64,000 nucleotides of DNA from Artocarpus heterophyllus (Eukaryota > Streptophyta > Magnoliopsida > Rosales > Moraceae), in assembly GCA_025403435.1 (NCBI GenBank), contig CM046340.1, positions 9,214,420 through 9,278,419 on the forward strand, in the 5' to 3' direction. The position numbers and the translations under genes are program-made. How positions within the stretch are numbered: the first letter of the stretch is position 1; each line of letters starts with the position of its first letter. The notes under the pieces are model-generated. The model was not told the origin of the DNA. It did no database searches and worked only from the letters and a program-made list of their open reading frames with translations. Positions 11,873 through 23,200 of the stretch are shown here, piece by piece.

Positions 11873-12560
11873 ACCTTTTTGCCTATTTTTCTAGCCAGTG
11901 AAATTACTAGGAAGACCTTTAAGCCGATATTATATTCATTCCATCCGGCCAACACATGCCGCCTGCTGACAAGTTTAACTCATTGCCATTCAAGTGTCGT
12001 TCAGAAGCATGATTCCCTTACACTCTTCCCATTGAACAACACGTGCCCGCTGTGCTTCTGACTGCCCTGCGCCACAAAGTACTTTCTTACGTAAGGAGCA
12101 TGTCCGGCTGCCAGATATCAAATCTTGCCTATAAATACATACACATGCAAATAACCTCTTGTCTCCCTTTCGAAAAAAAAAATAAAAGAAAATAAAATAA
12201 CCTCTTATCTTGATTAAGATTAGAGCAACCTATTTCCTGTTTATGCCTTTGTCTTAAAAAATGTGCTACGTTTAGCGGCTTGGATTTTTTGCACGATGTT
12301 TTTGTACTTTTCTCAGTTATTTGGAACTCCCTTGTATTACTTGGTGACTCTACAGATGTACCCCCGGTTTTAAGTCTCGCATTGATTTATGCCAAAAAAA
12401 AATATTTGCAGCGCATTTAGTATTTCAAATATACCCTTGAGATTTCAGCGATTAGCATCTGGCTTGCTAGTTACCAACTGGGGTCCACTATGATACCAAC
12501 AGGTTACCGGGGGTATCCACAATGATTCTGGATGGTTACCAACTGGTCGTCGCCTTGAAC
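11873..12560. other. Intergenic, no gene recognised
   Basis: No protein family or RNA gene recognised. The frame at 11843-12061 straddles the end of the Athila-like LTR and looks fortuitous. Confidence 0.4.
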
Positions 12561-13200
12561 TAACTGGAAATAGCCGTCAACAGTGGCATTGCCATCGTCA
12601 GGAGACAAAAAATCACAAAAAATAACAAACCATATTCAAATATCCAGAAAAGAAAAACAACTATATCCAAAAATTACAAAAAAAAAAAAAAGAATTAAAA
12701 AATCCAATGCTGCAAGATCCTTCGAGGATCACCTCTGCTACTCCTCTGCAAGATCCGTCACAGTGAACAAGGATTTGCTCCAAGCGACGGAGACAGGAAG
12801 GAGTCTCACAGTGCAAAGAGGAGATCTCGGCTCTCTTGTGCCGCGGTTGCGACGGAAGAGATCTCCTGTCGTACAGAGGAGATGACCCTGACGGGGAGAG
12901 ATCTCCCCTTGCACTTCAGGCACGACAGGTCCTGTCAAGCAGAGAAGATTTCTTCTATGACTATGAAGGAGAAAAATCTGCGCTCGTCGTGCCCTTACCA
13001 GCGATTGCCCAGATGTGTCAAGGTAGATCCAATCATGACGTCGAGGCGAGAGCTCCGCACTAGCACCGCTGCGACAAACAAAGGTAGAGAGTGACAAATC
13101 TAACTGGCATCGTTTACTGTGGGGGTGCCGATGTGAATTGCATGAAGAGGGGGAGGGAAGGAAGGTGGTCAGAGGAGAGGAGAAGAAAAGGAAAGGATAA
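12561..13200. other. GC-rich island of unknown origin
   Basis: This stretch is much richer in G and C than its surroundings and contains repeated AGGAGATCTC-type words between 12810 and 12910. Overlapping frames exist on both strands (12583-12885 plus, 12738-13097 minus), but none resembles a known family. Sequence outside it (ATTGATTTATG near 12382 and its reverse complement near 13305) might be part of long inverted ends of a DNA transposon. This is weak. Confidence 0.3.
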
Positions 13201-13960
13201 AAAAAAAAAAAAAAAAAAACCTAACATTAAGTGAGGTTATATTAGATAGTTTCATTTTTATTTTGCCACGTGGTATTAAATCATATATTTTTTGACATGT
13301 AACATAAATCAATCCACATCCAAAAGTTTTAGCAGCCTTACTTTGTAATAATGGAATTGGGATATTAGAATATTAAGAGATTGGAAAAGTTCAAATTATG
13401 CTACTTGAGGAGATGTTCAAAAGGATAAGAGCTCGAACTAGCCAATGTCTACACACCCATATACACAAAAGAGCCAAACTCTCTTTTAGTACATTCTCCC
13501 ATGCTTAGAAAGTGTCAACCTTTATCCCCTTTTTTTTCCCACTTTTTTATTCTGTTTTTTTTCTTTTCTCTTCCCTTATTTGTTCTTTTCTTTTCTTTTA
13601 TTTTTTTTTCCTTTTTGTTGCTTTTTTTTTTTTTTTTTGTTAGAGGCTCTTTTGTAGTTTAAGTTGGTGAAACTTTGCAACGTGCTTTTTTAACATACCT
13701 TTTTTCCTTGTTTAGCTCCATCAAACAATTTTTTTCTTCTCATCATTTCATTTTAGCACATATAATTTCTGTGTTAATTGTTACGATACATAAGACCTCT
13801 ATTATTAAATAAACTAGATTAATAATAAAATAATAACCAAAACTTCGACACGGGACCCAACCGGTTTATATTTAAATAGCGAGGCCATATCTCATAGATG
13901 AAATAACATATGCAGGACGCTTGATAATAGGCAATAGCTGGCATAATGAACATTATAAAA
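13201..13960. other. Intergenic, low-complexity T-rich sequence
   Basis: Starts with about 20 A bases and includes long T-rich tracts at 13530-13640. No gene is seen. The right part approaches the 3' UTR of the minus-strand PEPC gene. Confidence 0.5.
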
Positions 13961-14231
13961 CATTTTGGATGAGAAATTGATAAATCATTTCTTCTGCATA
14001 ATTCAGTTGTATGGGAAATTTAAATGCTGCTTAACAATTCCACCAAACTCTTATCACGAGAGTTCACTAAGATGGCAAATCGAAAACTTAATATTGCCCA
14101 TAAATCCTTTAGCCCAACCTACACAAAGAAACAATACCCGTGAAGGCAGCCTTCAGATAATACCACCCTATATAGGGGAAGAGTATCCTCCTCATTCCAG
14201 AATTTATACATCCAGAGCATAAAAGATTCAT

Positions 14232-17200
14232 TCAGCCTGTATTCCTCATCCCTGCGGCAATACCGTTAATGGTGATCAGAAGTGCATCTCTGAGTCTATG
14301 ATTGTCATTGTCACGTCTCAACCTCTTCAAGATCTCAACCTGCAACATGTTAATAGGATTAAGATATGGAAGCCTGCTCTCAATCAGCCTCCTCAAGCTC
14401 CGATTGTTCTCGGACAGTTTCTCATGCCCACAAACCGCCAACACGTACTTCTCTGTAGCCATCAGCTCCTTCCTTAGATCAGAACCAAGCTCACACCGGC
14501 TTTCTGACACGAGCACTTCATCGTAGTGCTTGGCTATAGGAATGTCAGCTTTTCCTAAAACCATTTCTATGAGATCCATGGTACACTGGAAGAAAGGCCA
14601 TTCTTTGTATATTGCTTTTAAATCCTCGGTGTGCCCCTTCTCACAAACACCCTTTAATCCTGCACCAACTCCGAGCCAAGCGGGAAGAACAAATCTTGTT
14701 TGGGTCCACGCAAACACCCATGGTATGGCACGAAGATGACCAATTCCTCTCATACCCTTTCTTCGTGCGGGGCGACTGCCAATGTTAAGGAACCCAAGCT
14801 CAGCCTGTGGAGTAGCCTCATGGAAGTACTCGAGGAATTCACGGTTCTCATAAACTATGCTCCGATAATTTTGGCAACTGATTTTTGAGATCTCGTCCAT
14901 GAGGTTACGCCATTTTTCTTCTCTAGGTGGCTGTGGAGGACACAGGGTCGCAAGCAGCACAGCTGTTGTGTATATTTCTAGCTGCCTAACAGCTGTTTGT
15001 GGCAGCCCAAATTTGGCCTGAACCATCTCTCCTTGTTCTGTTGAACGTAGGGTACCCTGCCAAATTGTAAAGCAAAAATTACTGGTAATGAAGCAGGTTC
15101 TCATCTCCTTTGAAATTGATATTTTGATGCACAAAGGAAGGAACGTGTAACTTCCACTAAACAATCCAAGCTAAGGCGAATAAGGGCGTTACAAGATATA
15201 ATACAAACAATTCAAAACTTCAAAAGACAATTGTAAACACTAAACTGAACTTATTTAAGTGAGCAGCAGGAGTAGTAAAAAGTACCATTACAAGTTTTCA
15301 CCAGAAACACAAATTAAAATTTACCGAGAGAGAGAAGCTACAGTACTTAACTATTTGGATATAAATCATTACAACTTTTCATAATAAAAGGTACGTGGAA
15401 ATTACCATTACAGAACCAGGTGGTTGCGACTGAATGGCGAGATACGTAGGGCCACCTCCACGACCAATACTACCCCCACGTCCATGAAACAACGTAACTT
15501 TAATGCCATACTCGTTGCATGCAGAAACAACATCCTCTTGGGCTTTGTAGAGTTCCCATGCAGCAGTGAAGCGCCCAGCATCTTTACCAGAATCAGAGTA
15601 TCCCACCATTACCTGTTACAACTTAGTAGGCTTTAAATGACTGATGGTGACACCATAGAACTCGCTTAAAAAGTGGCATGCCAAGGATTACCTCTTGATG
15701 GCCGTTATGATTCTTAATAATGTGCTCTCTGTACCAATCAATTGACAACAACTTCCTGATCACTGAGCCAGCTTCTCTCAAGTCCTTAACAGTTTCAAAT
15801 AGAGGAACCACCCGCAGCCTATCAAGATGCATCTCCAGTTATAAAACATTCATTTCAAGTGTGACTCTACAGTGGTAGGGGTGCGTCAGAACATGTCTAA
15901 GATATTAGAAATCTTGTGCCAACTGGTTATGACAGCTAAGGTGGTACCCTTACATTACACTTTTTCTATATCAATTACAAAGTTAAAGACGGTACGTAAA
16001 GACAAACTACACTATTAAATAATAGGCAAGCCAACTTTATCTCCTTGCAAAACATTACTTAAAGAAGAAAATTTATGTTAATCCATTATGATTCTTGTTT
16101 AAACACAATGGACAATCAATGGAGATGCAAAATATGAATCACAAGTTACACAACAAATCTGAAAACAACTGTTGGTGGAGCACTATCATTATAGGGATTA
16201 TGGACTTACGTTCCACCAGGACATGGTCTTCCTAGCTCCCCGCTAACAGCTAGTCGTGCATCTTTTTGTAAGAGCTCAACTGCAAGAACATCACTAGCCT
16301 GAAAGTACCAATGGAGATCTTGTCAATTTAATTATGTAGAAGTCTTTACTTTTCGTGGTATCAATACAAGACTAGGAGTTCATATTAGCAATGCTTCGAC
16401 ATACATTTGACGCCATGGAAATCACATAAGCTCCAAGTGAATCACTCCCTAGCTCAGCAGCAACGCGGAAGGTGTCCAGAACTTCTTTAACATCGGAAGG
16501 AACCTGGAGGAAAAAAAGAATAAACAATCTACCAGGGCGAGAAGAAATACTGCTTCACGTTAACTGCTGCATATTATGCACAACTTCAGGACACATTTTA
16601 AAATTTTCGAAATAGAGTTAGAGATAGAAACCACTATAAGGCCCAATAGCACATTGCTCAGAGTCCCCTAAGAGCATTAGATGATAGAAAAAGTAAATTG
16701 CTGCACTATAGATTCCGCGTTATTAGTAGATATTTTGATAATTTTATCTCAAGGAAAATAATGTTAATATCGATTTTACATTAAAAAAACATAGCAGTTT
16801 GGACCAGGATTTCACCAAAATCACAAATCTCCTCTCGAAACGTGGGTAGTAATTAATATTTTCATCTCAAATGGTAAAAAAGATTGGATAATCATAACCA
16901 TAGTCCACGTTTCATTGGATAATCATAACCATAGTCCACGTTTCATTGGATAATCATAACCATAGTCCACGTTTCACTATCTAGACACCTTACCTCAATT
17001 CTTAGTGGAACTAGTGGCCTTTTCCCTTTCAACTCTCTTGTCAAAAATTCCAGTTTTTTCTCTTCATCCCACTCGCTGTATGTACCCATGTCCAAATATT
17101 CCGTAATTGCATCTAGCGTTTCAGCATGTCTACCTGATTCCTGCCACAAGTACAAGAAAAGTAGTTTTTTTTTTTTTCTCAATAGAAAATATAATATGGA

Positions 17201-20200
17201 AACTCTAAGAAAATCAGAGAGTTTTGACATGCGAAATTATATTTCATTGATTCATTACTAATTTAGTCTTACAATTATATAGGCTATATAGAAGGCTAAA
17301 TAAGGAGCAAAATAACTACATATAATTATCCCTAAAATACAAAAATTGACTATACTAATAATTACCCATATAAGACAACTAATTACACAAATAATACAGC
17401 TAATAGATCCCTAGAAATCAGTAACTAATTGCAGTCAAATATTCTTATTTTTCAACACTCCCCCTCAAGCTGGTTTGAAGACATCCTCCATGGCCAGCTT
17501 GCTTGTTAGCTTCTCAAACTGTTTTCTGGGCAGACCTTTAGTTAGTATATCTGCAATTTGTTCATCTGTTGGGACATAAATCATACAGATCTGTCCATTT
17601 TCAATTTTCTCCTTGATGAAGTGCTTGTCCACCTCAACGTGTTTTATTCTGTCATGAAGAACAGGATTGTATGCTATCGAGATTGCTGCTTTGTTATCAC
17701 AGTATGCTTTTATTGGAGAAGGACACGCAATCTTTAGTTTATCTAGAATTCTTCTAATACACAATACCTCACAAATCCCATGAGCAACTAATCTAAATTC
17801 AGCTTCGACGCTGCTTTGAGCCACCACATTTTGCTTCTTACTACGCCATGTAACCAGGTTCCCTCCAACAAATGTGCAGTGGTCAAACATCGATTTTCTA
17901 TCAGTTAAGTTTCCAGCCCAATCAGCAACTGTGTAAACTTCAATTTGTAGATGACTATTTTTCTCAAATAATAGTCTCTTCCTAGGTGATCCTTTCAAAT
18001 ACCTCAGGATCCTATATGCTGTTTCTAAATGTTTTGGCCCTGGTGAGTGCATGAATTGGCTCACCATGCTTACGGCAAATACTGTGTCTAGACGAGTGTG
18101 GGACAGGTAGATTAGTTCTCCAACCAGCCATTGAAATTGCTCCCTGTTCTTCACATCTTCGGGTTTGGCAAGTTGAAGCTTTAGGTTGGGTTCAATTGGT
18201 GTCTTTGCAGCCTTGCACCCAAGTAAACCTATTTCTGCAAGCAAATCCAGTACATATTTACAAATATACCTCTCTTGGATCTAGCAAACTCCATCCCAAG
18301 GAAGTACATTAAAGCTCCCAAGTCTTTGATCCCAAAATCATTAGCAAGAACCTTCTTAAGTCTTTTTAGTTCAACATTATCATCACCAGTCAAAATTATA
18401 TCATCAACATAAACAATCAAAATAGAAATTCTTCCTTCTTTTGAGTTCCTATAAAACATAGTGTGATCAACTTGACTCTGTGTACATCCATGGCCCTTAA
18501 CAACTTTGCCAAAGCGTTCAAATTATGCTCGAGGTGATTGTTTGAGACCATATAGAGATTTTTTTAATCTGCGCACTTTGTGCTTTCCAAGTTGTTCCTC
18601 AAATCCAAGGGATAAGCTCATAAAGACCTCCTCCTCCAAATCTCCATTCAAGAATGCATTTTTTACATCTAACTAGTGTAAAGGCCAGCTGAAGTTTGCA
18701 GCTAAAGAAAGCAGAACATGGATTGAATTTATGATAATCCATCCCGTATGTTAGTGTAAATCATATCACTAATAAACACGTCTTGTACCTTTCTTTTTTT
18801 AACAAGAGACAATTTATTGATCTGAAAAAAATAAAGTACAGAGAGGAGAGGAAGAGATTTTCTCACGAATCAAACTAAGGAGATTGCAAAAAAGGAGCCC
18901 AACTCCTAACCAGGTTCGAAAAACTTGGACTATCAAACTCTTTATCCCTATAGACCCACCAAGAAACCTAAAATTTAATCCTATCCCATATGAGAAAACT
19001 TTCTCCCTCAATCTCGTTAAAAACTCTATTATTTCTTTCCAACCAAATTCCCCAAAGACAAGCTGATAAGGCGTTCCTCCAAAGGATTCTTCCACTGGGA
19101 GAAAATGAAGATGGAGAAGGTATGTGAAGAATATCGTTGCAATCCTTGAGAGGTACCCACACAAAATCAAGCTCTTTTAGGAATTTAAACCAAGTTTGCC
19201 GAGAGAAGTGGCAATGGAGAAACAGATGATTCGTTGTTTCTTTGCTACCCTTGCGTAAACCACACCAGCCTGGAGAAATTGTAAGGAAAGGATTCCTAAA
19301 GGGCACAAAACTTGCTACTTGATTGGGCTAAAGAACCACTAAGGTCTCACAGGTATGAAGGGGCTTATTGCAAAAATGGCACATACTCAGGGTTTTTCAT
19401 CCATACGTTGCTGATTGCTCATGGTCCTGCTTATTGAGCATCAGAACAACAATCAGGGCAAAATTTTCGATGGTTGTAGTAGTCCCCTTCTTTCCGAGCA
19501 TGACACTACGTCGGCTTTCTTCCCTCCTTACTTCTGCAAAAACTTCTTCAAGTGAAGAAAGAGAGCTTCGACCAATGATTCTGCCCCTTACTTCATCAAA
19601 TTCAACATTCAATCCAACAAAGAATTTGAAAATGCGATCACTTCTCCATCATCTTCCTATGGTGAGTAAAATCTTCAGGAGATTTCCACTCATAGTTATC
19701 GAAGAGATCTATATCCTGCCGTCGTCTCTTAAAAGTATGGAAATATTTGGTAACATTGTCACCTCCCTGTCGAATTTCTCCAAGTTATAGTTGCAGTTCG
19801 TACACTTAGGACTGGTTTCCAAGATCAAAGTATATCTAGTGTATACTGTCCCAGAGTTCCTTGGCAGTAGGATAACACATGTAATTGGAGGCGATGTCCT
19901 CATCCATGGAATTGACGAGCAACGCCATAACCATAGAGTTTTCAGCATCCCAAACAGCGTAAGTTGCATCTTCTACTGCAGGCGCCTTTTTTTTCTCCAG
20001 TTAGGTGCCCAATTTCCCCTCTTCCTCGAATAGCCATTTGCACAAACATTGGCCAATGCAGAAAATTGTCTCCATTGAGACGAATGCTTGTGATCTGGGA
20101 GGAGTGCAGATCAGAGTTGGAAACACAAGTTTCTGTAGTGTTTGAGGGAGGAAGGATATTCTCATATGAGACTTCAGACATTGTTGAGTACTAGGTTTCC

Positions 20201-23200
20201 ACTTAAGGAGAGAAATAAACTGGAATAAGTCAAGGAATTCTATTGATTGTAAAGAGTCAAAACTAACGTTCTAATTGTAAAGAGAGTCGGAACCAACGTT
20301 CTAGATCTGATACCATCTAAGAAAATCAGAGAGTTTTCCTCTCTGAAATTATATTTCATTGAGTCAATGCTGATTTAGTCTTGCAATTATATAGGCTATA
20401 CAGAAGGCTAAATAAGGAGCATAATAACTACATTCAATTATCCCTAAAATACAAAAGTTGACTATACCAATAATTACCCGTATAAGACAACTAATTACGC
20501 AAATAAGACAGCTAATAGATCCCTAGAAATCAGTAACTAATTGCAGTCAAATATTCTTATTTTTTAACATGGAGTTCACTACTACAAAGATAGTAAAGCA
20601 GACTGTTTAACAGAAAAATAAGAGAAACAAACCTGACGCAAGTCCAACTTCATTAATACCATTCCGAAGGTAGCAACTCTTCGTATCAGGTCAGCAAGCC
20701 GACCATCAGCTAGAACCCCGGACCCACAAGATTGCTGTCATTATTATGATAACAAATATTACAACTGTGTCATAGCAGTAGGGGGGAGAGAGGGAAAGGG
20801 AGGGAAGGGGAGAGTGAGAGATTACTAGAGACTCGTAGCGTAGCAGTAGGGGTTCCAAAAGCTTATCAGATGTTTCGTAATGATCCCAAGGATCATATTC
20901 ACAAGGAAGATCCTCAAGAAGAAGTTCCAGTCTCCTCCGTGTCTTCATAAGCTGAACACAGAGGCATAACAAACGCATTTATTATCAATTTGTGGGCAAG
21001 AAGTCAAAATATGATATAGTATGTTGTATGAGGACAGAAAAATTTGGCCAAGTTGGATTTGGAGATTGTGTACGGGACAATCATGTCTAGCTGTGTTCCT
21101 TGCTTGTTTAGATACCAAAAAACTACACGCGCATATTTTCATTGACTTAAAAGAAGAGTATAAACCTTTAAAGGTGTTAAGGAATCTTGTTGAGAAACTT
21201 ATACATGGTTGTTATTTTCATAACCTTCCAACAAGAAGTTCCTTAGTAAACACCTCTCTGTACTTCAAGTTTGCCAGTGTTTCAGAAGCAACTTCCAGAA
21301 AAAAGTTTACTGTAGTCTCTACCAACTTCACAATAACATCTCAGAGAGAGAGAGAAAAAATCACAGTAATATCTAATATAAGCTTCGCCATTACAAAATC
21401 AATGCCACTTTTTTATTTTTAAAACCCAGAAATTCTCCAAACATGCATAATATACTCGAGTTTGAAATCGTAGCCCTTGACAAACCCAACAAAGTAATTG
21501 AGCCTCATACTGTTTGGAAGCAGAGTATAGGCCTGAACACTTAACCCTTTAGATGTTTTCATTATTGAGATCCCACATAAATGACAAAGCAATACCTTTT
21601 CTTTGACATTGCCAAGAACAATTCTATAGGGAGCAATGCCAGGTCGCTCGGGAGGCCTTGGCTCTAATAGCTTCTGGAAACTGGACCGTCCAATCTGAGA
21701 TTCTGCAAATAGTTTCCTTTGAACAAGCAGTTGAGTAGAGTTGAATGAAGCAGCCTTTGATACCACAGAAGAGTGAGAATTGATAGGAGGAGCTGGAGAT
21801 CCATTGGATACTATCCCTGTGTTGAGATTTGAATCTTGGTACAAAGAACCTGACCTTGAAGAAGTTTGACCATCCTGAAAAACAAGAGATAAACAATAAA
21901 TCTACTAAATAGGTAGTTGCACAAGAGTAAGTACAGTTGTTTTACCTGACGATTCAGTGGCCTGTAGTTGGTCCCAGGAACTTCTAATCTGGGATATTGA
22001 GCCCCATTGTCACTGCATTCTACATGGAAGAGTTTATTACAAAGAAATTATCAATCATAATGACGATGCTTAGGAAATTCATTATAAATAACAAGTTGCG
22101 CAATTTTGAATTTAATTTTTATTTTTATATATAAACCAAAGAATCATTTTGTTAGAAGAATCATTGTGTTCCATATTGACATGGGATCTACAGCACCTAG
22201 GAGATAATAAAAAAATTGAAAGAAACAAAATATGGGAACATTTATTTAACATTCATACTAACAAAACTGCTAAACTTTGTATGGAAGATCACATGTTTAC
22301 CAGTACAAGATGGTTGATCAGCTCTAGCAGGAAGTTGCGTTGGAAGGGCTGAAGCTTGTAACTTCAATTTGTTTTTATTCATGGACTGATTCCAATTCTC
22401 ATGGCAATCGTCAGATGGAGTTTCTACAGAAGAAATTGCAATCAATCAGATGTAATCACGAGTGCACATAACATTCAGACTACGGATATGCATATTCGAG
22501 AATTTCAAGAGACGATCAGTAAGTACTCTAATTTTGCAGATGATGTAAGAACAGTTCTCTTCTATTTGTGATATGTAAAGAAGAAGCAAATATATTCCCC
22601 AAGGTTATACTGACGTTCATATCATATGACATAGTATATGGAAAAGAATGTTCAATCTGATGTAATCACAAGTGCACGTAAATCCAAGAGAGACGACCAG
22701 TAAGAACATTATTTTTGCAGATAATGCCAGGACAAGCCTTATATTCTATTTTTGTTATGTTGATCTTTGAATCTCAATCTTCGAGAAAACCAAGAAATGA
22801 CAAGTACATAGTTTATTCTTGTAGATGATGTAAGGACGAGCATTCTTTCTGTTATGTCAACGTTTAAAAGGCTATTAATTCGTCCATTTGCATGTCTTCT
22901 CAAAAACAGAGTGCAAATTTATTATTAGAACACACCAATGTGGTTCTCAACGTAGTCTGGATGTATAGACAAGCAATAACAAATTTTGGGTTTCCCCAAC
23001 TTGATATAGGTCCCAAAGAATGGACAAAACCCAAATGAAAACTGGAAGCTATAAATAAGTTGCTAAAATGAGTATGTGAAACCGACCACGAGGCAAACAC
23101 AAAAATTCCCTATTGGACATGAGATAAAGGAAACTAATTACTACAGTATTCTATCAGAGCTTATATAATGGAGGAAAACCTTCTTCTAGAATTTCATGTG

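Larger units (their letters stand above)
17204..20569 (-). mobile_element. Old, internally deleted Ty1/copia element in a PEPC intron
   Basis: Two 254-bp LTRs (17204-17457 and 20316-20569) flank a decayed copia interior in the minus orientation. The primer-binding site (TGGTATCAGA on the minus strand, 20306-20315) abuts the right LTR. The polypurine tract (GAGGGGGAG on the minus strand, 17458-17466) abuts the left LTR. Flanks share TGGA (17197-17200 and 20570-20573 region), an imperfect target duplication. Gag and RT/RNase H remnants are present, while protease and integrase are missing, as expected for 3.4 kb instead of about 4.5-5 kb. A LINE fragment is nested inside. Without this insertion the PEPC intron would be about 125 bp, like its neighbours. 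Confidence 0.92.

Noticed and set aside
16883..16975. CRISPR-like array
   Set aside because: The three 31-bp copies are directly adjacent with no spacers, and the DNA is plant nuclear; it is a minisatellite.
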